NCBI RefSeq assembly: GCF_008641105.1
Contig: NZ_VTTI01000001.1
Coordinates: 269,750-333,749, forward strand
Origin: Halopseudomonas salina
GTDB taxonomy: Bacteria; Pseudomonadota; Gammaproteobacteria; Pseudomonadales; Pseudomonadaceae
DNA length: 64,000 nt
Reading direction: 5' to 3'
Part shown: piece after piece, positions 1-9,596 of the stretch
Numbering within the stretch: position 1 is the stretch's first letter
How the letters are laid out: each line of letters opens with the position of its first letter
Notes under the pieces: model-generated
Databases searched by the model: none
Told to the model about the DNA's origin: nothing
Seen by the model: the letters and a program-made list of their open reading frames with translations, nothing else
Translations under genes and position numbers: made by a program

Positions 1-186
1 AACGTGCCGATCCCGGTTCCCATGGCCTTTCACAGCTTCGGCGGCTGGAAGCGCTCGCTGTTCGGCCCACTGCACATGCACGGCCCGGACGGAGTGCGTT
101 TTTATACCAAGCGCAAGGCAATCACCTCCCGCTGGCCCACGGGCATCCGCGCCGATGCTGAATTCAGCATTCCGACCATGAAGTAG
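1..186 (+). CDS. mmsA: CoA-acylating methylmalonate-semialdehyde dehydrogenase, C-terminal fragment (5' end outside window)
   Basis: Only the last 61 codons lie in the window; the frame is open from base 1 and ends at TAG 184-186. The residues [21 protein letters not shown] and the ending TSRWPTG are characteristic of the C-terminus of MmsA, which converts methylmalonate or malonate semialdehyde to propionyl- or acetyl-CoA in valine and inositol catabolism. The catalytic cysteine and NAD-binding regions lie upstream and cannot be checked. The next gene starts 14 bases downstream in the same direction, so they may be co-transcribed. Confidence 0.85.
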   Translation, partial: NVPIPVPMAFHSFGGWKRSLFGPLHMHGPDGVRFYTKRKAITSRWPTGIRADAEFSIPTMK

Positions 187-200
187 GTGGAGAGATAACC

Positions 201-566
201 ATGTCTATCGAGAGCATTGTCGATTTTGCGACCGCACCCACCGAGGCCGAGCACTATCGGCCCGACCCCGAGAAGGTCCGCGATGGTGATCCGGCGCAGT
301 CCGTGTGCAATCACTACAGCAGCCCTTGCGGGCAGTTTTCCACCGGCACCTGGGAGTGCGTTCCAGGGCGCTGGGACGTGAGCTACAGTGAACACGAGTA
401 CTGCGAGATACTGGAAGGCGTCTCGATTCTGCACGATGACCAGGGTGGCAGCCGCGACCTGGTGGCTGGCGACCGTTTCGTGATCCCTGCCGGCTTTGTC
501 GGCAGCTGGGAAGTGATCGAGCGCACCCGCAAGGTCTATGTGATCTTCGAACCTTTAACCAGCTGA
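201..566 (+). CDS. Cupin domain protein (DUF861/Cupin_3 type), 121 aa
   Basis: A small single-domain protein. The core has the cupin_3 pattern: a TGTWECVPGRWDVSY strand, then EHEYCEILEG, a DLVAGDRFVIPAGFVGSWEV motif and a terminal VYVIFE strand. Proteins of this type are (S)-ureidoglycine aminohydrolase-like or sugar-binding cupins of mostly unknown substrate. Only one histidine (EHEY) sits in the first cupin motif, so a full 3-His/1-Glu metal site is not evident. It follows the mmsA end by 14 bases with a GGAGAG ribosome site before the ATG, which suggests a shared transcript. No specific reaction can be assigned. Confidence 0.75.
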   Translation: MSIESIVDFATAPTEAEHYRPDPEKVRDGDPAQSVCNHYSSPCGQFSTGTWECVPGRWDVSYSEHEYCEILEGVSILHDDQGGSRDLVAGDRFVIPAGFVGSWEVIERTRKVYVIFEPLTS

Positions 567-755
567 GGCGCGTCAAACAGAAGTCCAGCCCCCTGGCACA
601 GGAAATCGGCTTGGTCTAAACGTGACCCAGCGGTTACAGTTCTCGTCAGCATATGCATTCGAAGAACACTCCAGCGCCCTGGTTGGCAAGAAGCTGCCAG
701 AGCTGCCCACCGCTGGTGGGCACGGGCGCCTGGTACCTGTCAGGAGTCATGCCAG

Positions 756-2660
756 ATGTCGCGTTTGCCGGTCATAGTCGGTTTTGGTGGCTACAACGCC
801 GCCGGTCGCAGTTCCTTCCACCATGGGTTTCGCCGCACGGTGATCGAATCCCTGCCCGTCGACGAGCGTCAGGAGACCCTTGCCGGTCTGGCGGTTTTGA
901 TGAAACTGGTGCGGGTCGAGAACGACCAGTATCTGGATGCCGACGACCAGCCACTTACGCCCGCTGATATCGAGGCCCGCTTTGGCGAGCAGATTCTGCA
1001 GGGCACGCTCGTGCGGCGGATTGAAAAACGCCATCTGGATGTGGATGCCGCCCACTGGCAGAAGAACCTGACCATTACCGGTGAAGCCGGCAAACCCTTT
1101 TCCTTCATCACCCTGGCCAAGCAGCTGCCCGAGCCGCTACCTACCGACTGGGTCATTGAGCCGTTGAATGACACCGAGGTGATGGTGACCGTCTATGACG
1201 GCTGTGACATCAAGGTGGACAGCTATCGCTCGCTGCCAGTGAAGTCTGCCGGTCAACTGCCCTGCGGCTTCGAGCCCTCCGAGCACTACGCTTCACGCTT
1301 TCACCCGCGCGGGCTACAGATGACCATTGTGGCCGCAACCGATGCCCTGCGCTCCAGCGGCCTGCCCTGGCAGACCATCGTCGACAGCGTACAACCCGAT
1401 GAAATTGCAGTCTTTGCCAGTAGCGCAATGAGCCAGCTCGACGAGAACAGCTTCGGTGGGCTCATGCAGTCGCGGCTGAAGGGCAACCGGGTCAGCGCCA
1501 AGCAGCTGGCACTGGGGCTCAACAGCATGCCGGCGGACTTTATCAACGCCTACATCCTGGGCAGCGTAGGCACCACCGGCGCAATTACCGGCGCCTGTGC
1601 GAGCTTTTTGTACAACCTGCAGAAAGGCACCGAAATGATTACCAGCGGCCGCGCCCGCGTGGTGCTGGTAGGTAATGGCGAGGCGCCGGTTACCCAGGAG
1701 TGCATTGAGGGCTATGGCGCGATGGGCGCCCTGGCGACCGAAGACGGGCTGCGCAATATCGAAGGCAAACCCGACGTCGACTTCCGCCGGGCCAGCCGTC
1801 CCTTCAGTCATAACTGCGGCTTTACTCTGGCCGAGTCGGCGCAGTTCTTCCTGCTGATGGATGATGAGTTGGCCATGCAGTTGGGCGCAGACATCCATGG
1901 CGCGGTGCCCGATGTGTTCATCAATGCTGATGGCTTCAAGAAGTCCATTTCTGCACCCGGGCCTGGCAACTATCTGACCATGTCCAAAGCGATTTTCAGT
2001 GCGATGCAGATCGTCGGTGAAGAAGGGGTGCGCAAGCGCAGCTTCGTCCACGCCCACGGCTCCAGCACGCCGGCGAACCGGGTGACCGAGTCCGAGCTGC
2101 TGGACCGGGTAGCTGGTGCGTTCGATATCGGTGACCTGCCGCTCACCGCTGTGAAGGCTTATGTTGGGCATTCGTTGGCCAGTGCCAGCGCCGACCAGAT
2201 GGCTTCCGCGCTGGGCAGCTTCAAATACCAGATTATTCCGGGCATCAAGACCATCGATGCGGTGGCCGACGATGTACACCGCGAGCATTTGCGCATCAGC
2301 ACCAGCGATATCAAACGCACCACCGATCCGCTGGAGGTCTGCTTTATCAATTCCAAGGGCTTCGGCGGCAACAACGCCAGCTGTGTGGTGCTGGCGCCCA
2401 GCGTGGTCGAGCGGATGCTGAAAAAGCGTTACGGCGATGCCGCATTTACCGACTACTGCAAACGCCGTGAAGACACGCGTGCAGCGGCCAGCGCCTACGA
2501 CGGGAAAGCACTCAAGGGGCAGCTGGACGTCATCTATAACTTTGGCCAGAACATGATTGACGACAGCCAGATAGAGCTGAGTGATGCGCAGATACGCATT
2601 CCCGGCTTCAGTCAGCCACTGGTATTTCGCACCGATGACCGCTTCAAGGACATGCTCTGA
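756..2660 (+). CDS. fabY: Beta-ketoacyl-ACP synthase FabY (fatty acid synthesis initiation)
   Basis: A 634-aa thiolase-fold condensing enzyme, much longer than FabB/FabF (about 410 aa). Its N-terminal extension and length match FabY of Pseudomonas, which replaces FabH as the main enzyme condensing acetyl-CoA with malonyl-ACP. The active-site cysteine is Cys281 in GACASFLYNLQ; the two histidines follow in VHAHGSSTP and YVGHSLASAS, and GFGGNN closes the domain. AGGAG lies 9 bases before the ATG at 756. The gene stands alone, convergent with the following GST gene. Placement as FabY rests on length and motif memory, not on an alignment. Confidence 0.85.
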   Translation: MSRLPVIVGFGGYNAAGRSSFHHGFRRTVIESLPVDERQETLAGLAVLMKLVRVENDQYLDADDQPLTPADIEARFGEQILQGTLVRRIEKRHLDVDAAHWQKNLTITGEAGKPFSFITLAKQLPEPLPTDWVIEPLNDTEVMVTVYDGCDIKVDSYRSLPVKSAGQLPCGFEPSEHYASRFHPRGLQMTIVAATDALRSSGLPWQTIVDSVQPDEIAVFASSAMSQLDENSFGGLMQSRLKGNRVSAKQLALGLNSMPADFINAYILGSVGTTGAITGACASFLYNLQKGTEMITSGRARVVLVGNGEAPVTQECIEGYGAMGALATEDGLRNIEGKPDVDFRRASRPFSHNCGFTLAESAQFFLLMDDELAMQLGADIHGAVPDVFINADGFKKSISAPGPGNYLTMSKAIFSAMQIVGEEGVRKRSFVHAHGSSTPANRVTESELLDRVAGAFDIGDLPLTAVKAYVGHSLASASADQMASALGSFKYQIIPGIKTIDAVADDVHREHLRISTSDIKRTTDPLEVCFINSKGFGGNNASCVVLAPSVVERMLKKRYGDAAFTDYCKRREDTRAAASAYDGKALKGQLDVIYNFGQNMIDDSQIELSDAQIRIPGFSQPLVFRTDDRFKDML

Positions 2661-2670
2661 CAGGGGGGAT

Positions 2671-2697
2671 CTCATCCCCGGACCTGCCGGGGATGAG
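2671..2697. terminator. Hairpin between convergent fabY and GST genes
   Basis: An 11-bp perfect inverted repeat, CTCATCCCCGG / CCGGGGATGAG with a 5-base loop, begins 11 bases after the fabY stop. It lacks a clear T-run on either side, so it is a strong RNA stem between convergent genes and only a probable terminator. Confidence 0.5.
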
Positions 2698-2705
2698 CAG
2701 TACCA

Positions 2706-3365
2706 TCAGCGTTTCGCGCGGGCGGCGGCGATAAATGCTGCCATCTCGGCGTTCTTGTCTGCCTCGATTTTCTGCACATTCGGGTTCTCGGCCAGCTTGG
2801 CCTGCAGCGCCCGGGCTTCCGGCAGATCAGCCAACAGATCCAGGTCAAACAACTTCTTTGCCACAGCGCTGGCCAGGTCGATGCTGTAGATGAACATCAG
2901 GTCGGCAATGGTCATCTCGCTGCCTGCCACGTAGGGAGCAAACTTGGCGTGGCGCTTGAGCGCTGCAACACCCGCCAGAAGATCGGTCTTGGCTTTGTCC
3001 TTCACCTGCTGATCGACCTTGCCACCAAAAAACACTTCCGCGTAGCAGCTACGGGCGGGCAGCTCTATATACAATTCGATTTCCTTGGTCAGCGCCCGCA
3101 CTGTTGCGCGCTCGAAGGCATCCTTCGGCAGCAGCGGCTTGCCGCCCTGGGTCTCTTCAATGTATTCGAGGATCACATTGGTTTCGCTGACCAGGCCGTG
3201 CTCGGTTTCCAGGGCCGGCACCTTGCCGCGCGGGCTGATCGCCAGAAACGCTTCATCCTGGCTGGGGTGCACCACGTTCACTTCAAAATCGACGCCTTTC
3301 TCCAACAGCGCCAGCTTGACCATGTTGAAATAGTTGCTGACGGCAAATCCGTGAAGTTTGAGCAT
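2706..3365 (-). CDS. Glutathione S-transferase family protein, 219 aa
   Basis: An N-terminal thioredoxin-like domain is followed by an all-helical C-terminal domain. The glutathione-site pattern is visible: KLHGFAVSNYFNMVKLAL at the start, PRGKVPALETE (cis-Pro) and LVSETNVILEYIEE (the E/S pair binding glutathione), then the C-terminal MTIADLMFIYSIDLA motif. The start at 3365 is preferred because AGGAGA lies 7 bases upstream; a start 14 codons further upstream has no ribosome site. Substrate unknown. A thioredoxin-fold GST in detoxification or redox metabolism is the safest call. Confidence 0.85.
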   Translation of the reverse strand: MLKLHGFAVSNYFNMVKLALLEKGVDFEVNVVHPSQDEAFLAISPRGKVPALETEHGLVSETNVILEYIEETQGGKPLLPKDAFERATVRALTKEIELYIELPARSCYAEVFFGGKVDQQVKDKAKTDLLAGVAALKRHAKFAPYVAGSEMTIADLMFIYSIDLASAVAKKLFDLDLLADLPEARALQAKLAENPNVQKIEADKNAEMAAFIAAARAKR

Positions 3366-3580
3366 GAAATAGTCTCCTGCAGAGTGGGTGTTATTTTTCT
3401 GTGCCACTGTTGTAGCGCCGGGGGGACAAAATATCCAGTGGCATAAGCTGGGTGAATGCGCACGCAGTGGCGATGCAATGACCTACAACAACGAATATTG
3501 CCTATGCTTTTCACAGCCTTTTGGGGCTAGACTGAATACTGAACATCGAGAAACCGAATCCATAGAAGAGGTAGCGCCCA

Positions 3581-3817
3581 ATGCTGAAACCCGACGAAAT
3601 CACCGAAATCAACCTGCTTAACCAATTCAACCTGGCCAGCTCCCTCGAGGGCCTGAAAATCCATCGGCATGAGGCTACACAAGAGGTAGTCGCTGCTGCC
3701 GAACGGCTGCATGCCCGGGGACTTACCACTCAGCCCGATGGCGGCTACCTGACCAGTCTGGGTCTGGATGCAGCAGAGCACAGCCAGGCATTGCTTACCA
3801 TCCTGCGCGCCGATTGA
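3581..3817 (+). CDS. TIGR02647-family small protein, 78 aa
   Basis: A 78-aa protein with an LNQFNLASSLEGLKIHRHEA start, a helical EVVAAAERLHARGL segment and a winged-helix-like DGGYLTSLGLDAAEHSQ end. This matches the small gammaproteobacterial family TIGR02647 as I remember it. No enzyme or metal motif is present; the G(L/I)TxxDGGYLTxLG pattern resembles a MarR/HTH wing, so nucleic-acid binding is possible but unproven. The gene ends 16 bases before the cyaA start in the same direction, an arrangement I also recall near Pseudomonas cyaA. Confidence 0.75.
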   Translation: MLKPDEITEINLLNQFNLASSLEGLKIHRHEATQEVVAAAERLHARGLTTQPDGGYLTSLGLDAAEHSQALLTILRAD

Positions 3818-3833
3818 TAACAGACCGAAAATC

Positions 3834-6677
3834 ATGGCCCTGAGTGGAGAAATTCAGCCGCAGATAGCCGAGGGCATTGACCGCAAGGCCCTGACCACCC
3901 TGCGTAACCGCTTCACGGGTATCAACCGAAGCCGCCTGCAACGTGTGCTGCAGGCGTTACCGGCGCGCCAGTACAACGTTCTGCAAGTCATTCCCCTGCT
4001 GTTCGACGTCAATCATCCACTTTTACCGGGTTATGTTTCGCGTTCCACTCCCCACGGCCTTGCCAGCTACGTTCCTGATTCCAATGTACTGCAAGTCGCC
4101 CAGGCATTGACCCGCAGCTTCAGCTATCGCCGGCATCCGGCCGGATTCACCGGTGACATCCAGTCGCTGTATCTGATGGGTAGCGGCGGAACCATCGCTC
4201 AGTCCGACCAGAGCGACCTGGATATCTGGGTCTGCCACGCGCCGCACCTGGCAGCCGGAGCCATCGCCGAGCTGGCAGCGAAATGCCAACTGATCACTGA
4301 CTGGGCCGCCACCCAGAGCTGCGAAGCGCACTTTCATCTGGTCAACCCAGCGACCTTCAGTCTGGGTGACCGTGACAACGCCCTGAGTGTCGAGGACTGC
4401 GGCAGCACCCAGCACTACCTCTTGCTGGATGAGTTCTATCGCACCGCCATCCTGCTGGGGGGTCGCTATCCACTATGGTGGCTGGTGCCAGACTATGAAG
4501 AAAAGCACTACGCCGATTTCACCCGCCAATTGATCGAAAAACGCTTTATCCGCGCACAGGAAAGCCTGGATCTGGGACATATGGCACGAATTCCGGCTGG
4601 TGAGTACGTCGGAGCCGGCCTCTGGCAACTGTTCAAGGGCATCGAATCACCTTACAAATCCGTGTTGAAGCTGCTGCTGACCGAGGTTTACGCAAGCGAA
4701 CACCCCGAGGTGCGCTGTTTGAGCCTGGATTTCAAGCATGCCGTCTATGCCAACCATCTGGATCTGGATGAACTGGATCCCTATGTCATGCTTTACCGAC
4801 GAATCGAACGCTATCTGCTCAAGCGGCAGGAAACCGAACGCCTCGAACTGGTACGCCGGTGTCTGTATATCAAGGCCGACGTCCGCCTGAGCCGACGCAC
4901 CGGCACTTTGGGCTGGAAGCGCAGCCTGATGGAAAAGCTGGTGCGCGAATGGCACTGGGACACACGGCAGCTGCAGCAGATGGACAATCGTCAGGTATGG
5001 CGTGTGGGCGAAGTGACGCGCGAACGCCAGCAACTGGTCAGTGAGCTGACTCACAGCTATCGCTTTCTGTCCCAGTTCGGACGCAGCAATGGCGTGATAA
5101 ACCAGGTCAACAGTCGTGACCTTTCCCTGCTCGGCCGCAGGCTATACGCCGCTTTCGAACGCAAGGCGGGCAAGATCGAAGTCATCAACCCGGGTATCGC
5201 CCCCGACCTCAGTGAACCCTTGCTGACCCTGGCGCAACGCACCAGCGGGGAGCCGGAGCAGAGCAGCTGGCATCTGTACCGAGGCACCCTGAGTCAGCCA
5301 GAACTGACTGATCACGCCCCGCTCAAGTACACCCGACATCTGGTTGAGTTGCTCGCCTGGGCACACCGCAACGGTCTGGTCGATGCGGCCACGCGCATCG
5401 CGGTACATCCTGGTGACAGCGCGCTGAGCGAGTTCGAGCTGAGTAACCTGCTGGCGAGTCTGCGCCAACATTTCCCGCAGCCTCTGCCGGTTCTGACCGA
5501 AACCGCGTTATCACGCCCCAGCCAACCGTGCCAGGCTCTACTGCTGGTGAATGTGGGGCTCGACCCGCTGCCGGTCACCAGCCAGAAGAACGTGCATCTG
5601 ATCAGCAGCCATACCGACGCCCTGGGTTACTCGGGGCTGCGCGACAATCTGATTCTGAGTATCGACCAGGTCACGCTCAATAGCTGGAACGAGCTGCAGG
5701 TCGGCCGCTTCGAGGGTGAGCAGGCCTGTATCCAGGCCCTGTGCGATTATTTGAACAAGGCACACGAACATCAGCACCGGCCGGATCTGCAGGTAGTCTG
5801 TTTTTGCCGCAACCGCTCCAGCGCGATTGCCGAACGCGTAGAACAGCTGTTTCAGGACGCCACCCGGCAACTGCTAGCAGAGCCCCCATCGCGTTTTCTG
5901 CTGCAGGTACAAAACAGCTTCCAGGTGCTCGAACGCAAGGAGGGCCTGATCGACATTACCCGCCTGCCTGATCGCGAGCGACTGATGCGCTATCTGGGCA
6001 GTGGCCGGACCAGCTATAGCGCCCTGGCACTGGATCGCTTCGCACTGCAGGGGCACGATACCGCCCTGATGCTCCAACAGGCCCGAGGCGGCGAGATCCA
6101 GGTGTTCTATCGCCTTCTACCGGATCGCCAGGCCGAGATAAGCGTACTCGACGAGCTTGGCGCCCTGTGGCGCATCCGGCAGGCGTGCCGTGACGAGCAG
6201 ACCCTACTGCTGCCATTGCTGCGCTTTCTGCATAGCATCCGTCTGCGCAGACAGATCAACCAGAGTCTCGAGTTGAGCCTGCGTGAAGAACCCCTGTCAC
6301 TCTATGCAATCCGCCCTGCCGCCGAGGGTCTGCCGTTACGGCTCGAGGCCCAGCGGGTCCCCGGTCAGGGTATTGAAACCGATTACTACGCAGTACAGGC
6401 GATTGCCGAGCCCGGAGATGACCAGAGCCTGAAGGTAAGCATTTTTTGCGGGCAAAAGGAGTTTTCCGAACTCGATCACGGCGCTGACCTGTTTAGCGCG
6501 GCAGCGCGGCACATTCTCAATCAACGTGCCGGAACGGAAGACTACCCATGCTATATAACCGACCTGGACCTATCTGCAGTCGATCCTGCCGGCAACATGC
6601 AAACTGTCCATTACCTGCGTTATCGGCAACGACTCGAAGATGCGCTGAATGCGGCGATGGGTATTGCGCGCAGCTGA
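3834..6677 (+). CDS. cyaA: Class I adenylate cyclase
   Basis: A 947-aa protein matching enterobacterial-type class I adenylate cyclase, which makes cAMP for Vfr/CRP signalling. The catalytic nucleotidyltransferase half is N-terminal: LYLMGSGGTIAQSDQSDLDIWVC contains the GSxGT and DxDxW metal/ATP-binding motifs, followed by EEKHYADFTRQLIEKRFIRAQES. The C-terminal half is the long regulatory region; Pseudomonas CyaA is longer than E. coli's 848 aa. The ATG at 3834 is chosen because upstream in-frame starts overlap the preceding gene. The stop codon abuts the stop of the opposite-strand DUF1289 gene. Confidence 0.93.
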   Translation: MALSGEIQPQIAEGIDRKALTTLRNRFTGINRSRLQRVLQALPARQYNVLQVIPLLFDVNHPLLPGYVSRSTPHGLASYVPDSNVLQVAQALTRSFSYRRHPAGFTGDIQSLYLMGSGGTIAQSDQSDLDIWVCHAPHLAAGAIAELAAKCQLITDWAATQSCEAHFHLVNPATFSLGDRDNALSVEDCGSTQHYLLLDEFYRTAILLGGRYPLWWLVPDYEEKHYADFTRQLIEKRFIRAQESLDLGHMARIPAGEYVGAGLWQLFKGIESPYKSVLKLLLTEVYASEHPEVRCLSLDFKHAVYANHLDLDELDPYVMLYRRIERYLLKRQETERLELVRRCLYIKADVRLSRRTGTLGWKRSLMEKLVREWHWDTRQLQQMDNRQVWRVGEVTRERQQLVSELTHSYRFLSQFGRSNGVINQVNSRDLSLLGRRLYAAFERKAGKIEVINPGIAPDLSEPLLTLAQRTSGEPEQSSWHLYRGTLSQPELTDHAPLKYTRHLVELLAWAHRNGLVDAATRIAVHPGDSALSEFELSNLLASLRQHFPQPLPVLTETALSRPSQPCQALLLVNVGLDPLPVTSQKNVHLISSHTDALGYSGLRDNLILSIDQVTLNSWNELQVGRFEGEQACIQALCDYLNKAHEHQHRPDLQVVCFCRNRSSAIAERVEQLFQDATRQLLAEPPSRFLLQVQNSFQVLERKEGLIDITRLPDRERLMRYLGSGRTSYSALALDRFALQGHDTALMLQQARGGEIQVFYRLLPDRQAEISVLDELGALWRIRQACRDEQTLLLPLLRFLHSIRLRRQINQSLELSLREEPLSLYAIRPAAEGLPLRLEAQRVPGQGIETDYYAVQAIAEPGDDQSLKVSIFCGQKEFSELDHGADLFSAAARHILNQRAGTEDYPCYITDLDLSAVDPAGNMQTVHYLRYRQRLEDALNAAMGIARS

Positions 6678-6875
6678 TTACTGGGGCGAACCAAGCCGGG
6701 CGGCGCGGCTGGCAAAACGTTTCTTTGCGTCGGTGATGATCTGCAACTGACGCTCATCGGTGGCAGCTGCCCACTCGAGGATTTCCGCCATCAGCCGCCC
6801 GCAACCCAGGCATTGATCGCCATCGAGGCAACACTTGCGCACACAGGGGGATGGCTGACGACCGGCAACTGGCAC
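6678..6875 (-). CDS. DUF1289 domain protein, 65 aa
   Basis: A short cysteine-rich protein: SPCVRKCCLDGDQCLGCGRLMAEILEW is the DUF1289 pattern of four or more cysteines followed by a conserved Glu-Trp, suggesting an iron or zinc site. Translation appears to start at GTG 6875, immediately after the cyaY stop codon, so it is probably translationally coupled to cyaY. Function unknown; association with an iron-sulfur cofactor gene fits metal binding but is only inference. Confidence 0.8.
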   Translation of the reverse strand: MPVAGRQPSPCVRKCCLDGDQCLGCGRLMAEILEWAAATDERQLQIITDAKKRFASRAARLGSPQ

Positions 6876-7214
6876 CTATTCCTCCTCCAGATCCAGTTCC
6901 AGCTCTTCACCGGTCAGGTCATTGAGCACCTGGCTCAGCACCAGCTCCAGCGGCTCATCATCACTGTCGTGGAGCCAGCCCTCGCCGGGAAAATAACCAA
7001 AATGCCGGGTCGCATCCGGCGCCGTAAGCCAGATCTCCCGCGAAGCCGGCTGACGGCCGACCACCAGGCGCGGACCTTCGGCGAGGATCAGCACCAGTGA
7101 TCCGTCAATCACCTCCATATCCAGATCCAGGTCGCTCGCGTCCAGCGCATATTCGATTCTGTCCTGCAGCAGGTCGACCTGCCGGTTGAAATCTTCTTCG
7201 CTCAATTCATGCAT
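6876..7214 (-). CDS. cyaY: Iron donor protein CyaY (bacterial frataxin)
   Basis: A 112-aa frataxin homologue. The N-terminal helix SEEDFNRQVDLLQDRIEYALD carries the acidic ridge expected for iron binding, and the beta sheet has LVLILAEGPRLVVGRQPASREIWL and the GYFPGEGWLHDSDDEPL segment typical of CyaY. It modulates IscS-dependent iron-sulfur assembly in the cytoplasm. It is divergent from lptM, with DUF1289 directly downstream. The C-terminus is unusually acidic (ELELDLEEE). The cyaA-cyaY-lptM-lysA/dapF order is the classic gammaproteobacterial arrangement. Confidence 0.93.
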   Translation of the reverse strand: MHELSEEDFNRQVDLLQDRIEYALDASDLDLDMEVIDGSLVLILAEGPRLVVGRQPASREIWLTAPDATRHFGYFPGEGWLHDSDDEPLELVLSQVLNDLTGEELELDLEEE

Positions 7215-7316
7215 GCCTGTTCTCTTCTCCGGTCATCCAGCGCCGGTTCGGATGCGTCAGACCGGGCGGCTGGGTATACTGCCGTATATTGGCTGTTTTT
7301 CAATAAGGATTTCATT

Positions 7317-7463
7317 ATGAAGTATTCCATTGCAGTGCTGTTTGCACTCTTCGTTCTTGCTGGCTGTGGCCAGAAGGGCCCGTTGTATATGCCCGCCGAG
7401 AAAATCGACGAGCCGCGCAACGAATCCGAGGAAGCCATGATCCAGCAGCCTTCCGAGCGCTGA
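7317..7463 (+). CDS. lptM: LptM (YifL/LppL) small lipoprotein, 48 aa
   Basis: A 48-aa lipoprotein with a short signal peptide ending in the lipobox LAGC; Cys17 is the predicted lipidated residue. It is followed by GQKGPLYMP, the conserved signature of LptM/YifL, which helps the LptDE lipopolysaccharide translocon mature in the outer membrane. The ATG at 7317 is supported by AAGGAT 7 bases upstream and by the signal peptide. It lies 47 bases before lysA in the same direction, matching the known cyaY-lptM-lysA/dapF synteny. Confidence 0.88.
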   Translation: MKYSIAVLFALFVLAGCGQKGPLYMPAEKIDEPRNESEEAMIQQPSER

Positions 7464-7510
7464 AAAAGTCATCCTCCGCCTCCCGTAGACCCGCAAACGA
7501 AGCTTATAAC

Positions 7511-8764
7511 ATGACCGTTTTTGATTACCGCAATGGCGAACTGCACGCCGAAGACCTGCCATTGTCCGATATTGCCACACGCCATGGCACACCCTGTTTC
7601 GTCTACTCGCGCCAGGCAATAGAACAGGCCTGGCTGGCCTGGGACCAGGCTCTGGCAGGAACACCGCACCTGGTCTGCTTTGCCATCAAGGCCAACTCCA
7701 ATCTGGCCGTGCTGAATATTCTCGCGCGCCTGGGTGCAGGTTTCGACATTGTCTCGGGTGGCGAGCTGGAGCGCGTACTCGCGGCAGGCGGGGAGCCCTC
7801 ACGCATTGTTTTTTCCGGCCTGGGCAAAACCGCCGAAGAAATGCGCCGCGCCCTCGAAGTAGGCATCCACTGCTTCAATGTGGAATCCACCGCCGAACTC
7901 GAGCGCCTGCAACTCGTTGCTGCAGAACTGGGTGTACAGGCACCGGTATCACTGCGGGTCAATCCCGATGTAGACGCGATGACTCATCCGTACATCTCGA
8001 CCGGGCTGAAGGAAAACAAGTTCGGTATCGATATTGCCCGCGCACCCGAAGTCTACCGGCGTGCAGCCGCGCTGCCGAACATTGATGTACGGGGAATCGA
8101 CTGCCATATCGGGTCCCAGCTGACCGACGACACGCCGTTGGTTGATGCCCTTGATCGCCTGCTTGCCCTGGTCGATCAACTGGCTGCAGAAGGCATACAG
8201 ATTCAGCATCTGGACCTCGGCGGCGGACTTGGTGTGACCTATCGCGATGAAACACCGCCCACGCCTGCCGAGTATCTGGCCAAGGTAAAGGCGCATCTGG
8301 GCGACCGTGATCTGACGTTGCTGTTCGAACCGGGCCGCTCCATCGTCGCCAATGCCGGCGTGCTGCTGACCCGGGTCAATCTGCTCAAGCCCACCGAGCA
8401 CAAGAACTTCGCGATTATCGACGCGGCAATGAATGACCTGATCCGCCCGGCGCTGTACAGCGCCTGGATGGGTATCGATGCCGTGCGTCCACGTAGCGAT
8501 GTAGCGGCGCAGCAATGGGACATAGTCGGTCCGGTCTGCGAAACCGGAGATTTTCTCGGCAAGGACCGTGAGCTGGCGCTGGCTGAGGGCGATCTGCTGG
8601 CCGTACGCTCGGCCGGGGCCTACGGCTTTGTGATGAGCTCGAACTACAATACCCGTCCGCGCGCCGCCGAGGTCATGGTTGACGGCGGGCAGTGTCATCA
8701 GATCCGCCGCCGTGAAACCCTCAGCGAGCTCTTCGCTGGGGAATCCCTGTTACCCGAGGCCTGA
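7511..8764 (+). CDS. lysA: Diaminopimelate decarboxylase
   Basis: A 417-aa PLP enzyme of fold III that decarboxylates meso-diaminopimelate to L-lysine. The PLP lysine is in CFAIKANSN, the phosphate-binding glycine loops include [11 protein letters not shown] and [11 protein letters not shown], and the catalytic Cys/Glu-Tyr region is [13 protein letters not shown] with [13 protein letters not shown] near the C-terminus. It is followed after one base by dapF, which supplies its substrate, so the two form a lysine/peptidoglycan-precursor operon. The ribosome-binding site is weak (ACGAAGC). Confidence 0.96.
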   Translation: MTVFDYRNGELHAEDLPLSDIATRHGTPCFVYSRQAIEQAWLAWDQALAGTPHLVCFAIKANSNLAVLNILARLGAGFDIVSGGELERVLAAGGEPSRIVFSGLGKTAEEMRRALEVGIHCFNVESTAELERLQLVAAELGVQAPVSLRVNPDVDAMTHPYISTGLKENKFGIDIARAPEVYRRAAALPNIDVRGIDCHIGSQLTDDTPLVDALDRLLALVDQLAAEGIQIQHLDLGGGLGVTYRDETPPTPAEYLAKVKAHLGDRDLTLLFEPGRSIVANAGVLLTRVNLLKPTEHKNFAIIDAAMNDLIRPALYSAWMGIDAVRPRSDVAAQQWDIVGPVCETGDFLGKDRELALAEGDLLAVRSAGAYGFVMSSNYNTRPRAAEVMVDGGQCHQIRRRETLSELFAGESLLPEA

Positions 8765-8765
8765 G

Positions 8766-9596
8766 ATGCTGCTGCGATTCACCAAGATGCACGGGTTGGG
8801 TAACGACTTCATGGTCATTGACCTGGTCACCCAGCATGCCCAGCTCAACCCGCGGCTTATCCGTCAATGGAGTGACCGCTACACCGGTATCGGTTTCGAC
8901 CAGTTGTTGGTGGTAGAGCCGCCGGGAGATCCGGACATGGATTTCCGCTACCGCATCTACAACGCCGACGGTAGTGAAGTGGAGCAGTGCGGTAACGGCG
9001 CACGCTGCTTTGCCCGCTTCGTACTGGACAAGCGACTGACAGCCAAGACCGATATCCGGGTCGAGACCGCTGGCGGGCCGATTGCACTGATTGTGCAAGA
9101 CGACGGACAGATAACCGTGAACATGGGCCCGCCACGGTTTGTGCCTGCAGAGATTCCCTTTCAGGCGCAAAGCGAAGCCATCTCCTACGAGCTGGCCGTT
9201 GCTGATCAGATCCTGCAGGTAGCCGCGGTATCCATGGGCAACCCCCACTGCGTGACGCTGGTCGATGACCTGAACGTTTACCCGGTGAACCGCCTGGGGC
9301 CTCTTATCGAGCGCCACAGTCGTTTTCCGAACGGGGTCAATGCGGGTTTCATGCAACTGATCGACCGTCATAGTGCTCGCCTGCGAGTATTCGAAAGAGG
9401 CGTTGGCGAAACCCGTGCCTGCGGCACTGGCGCCTGCGCTGCTGCAGTCGCCGGGATCCGCCAGGGCCACCTGACATCTCCGGTAAGCATCGAGCTGCCC
9501 GGCGGCACACTGCAGATCGAGTGGGCCGGACCCGGTGAGCCGGTGATGATGACTGGCCCCGCCACCCGTGTTTTCGAAGGACAGATACGCCTATGA
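8766..9596 (+). CDS. dapF: Diaminopimelate epimerase
   Basis: A 276-aa cofactor-independent racemase interconverting LL- and meso-diaminopimelate. Both catalytic cysteines are present: QCGNGARCF in the N-terminal domain and [10 protein letters not shown] in the C-terminal domain. The start [11 protein letters not shown] is diagnostic. ATG 8766 follows the lysA stop by one base; an in-frame start further upstream would overlap lysA by about 90 bases and lacks support. The final four bases overlap the next gene. Confidence 0.96.
   Translation: MLLRFTKMHGLGNDFMVIDLVTQHAQLNPRLIRQWSDRYTGIGFDQLLVVEPPGDPDMDFRYRIYNADGSEVEQCGNGARCFARFVLDKRLTAKTDIRVETAGGPIALIVQDDGQITVNMGPPRFVPAEIPFQAQSEAISYELAVADQILQVAAVSMGNPHCVTLVDDLNVYPVNRLGPLIERHSRFPNGVNAGFMQLIDRHSARLRVFERGVGETRACGTGACAAAVAGIRQGHLTSPVSIELPGGTLQIEWAGPGEPVMMTGPATRVFEGQIRL

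Noticed and set aside
1314..2675. 453-residue open frame on the minus strand opposite fabY
   Set aside because: It is antisense to a clear ketoacyl synthase, lacks a ribosome site and shows no family motif; high-G+C genes produce long antisense frames.
2671..2697. Operator for fabY or GST
   Set aside because: It lies downstream of both convergent genes, so a terminator-like stem is more plausible.
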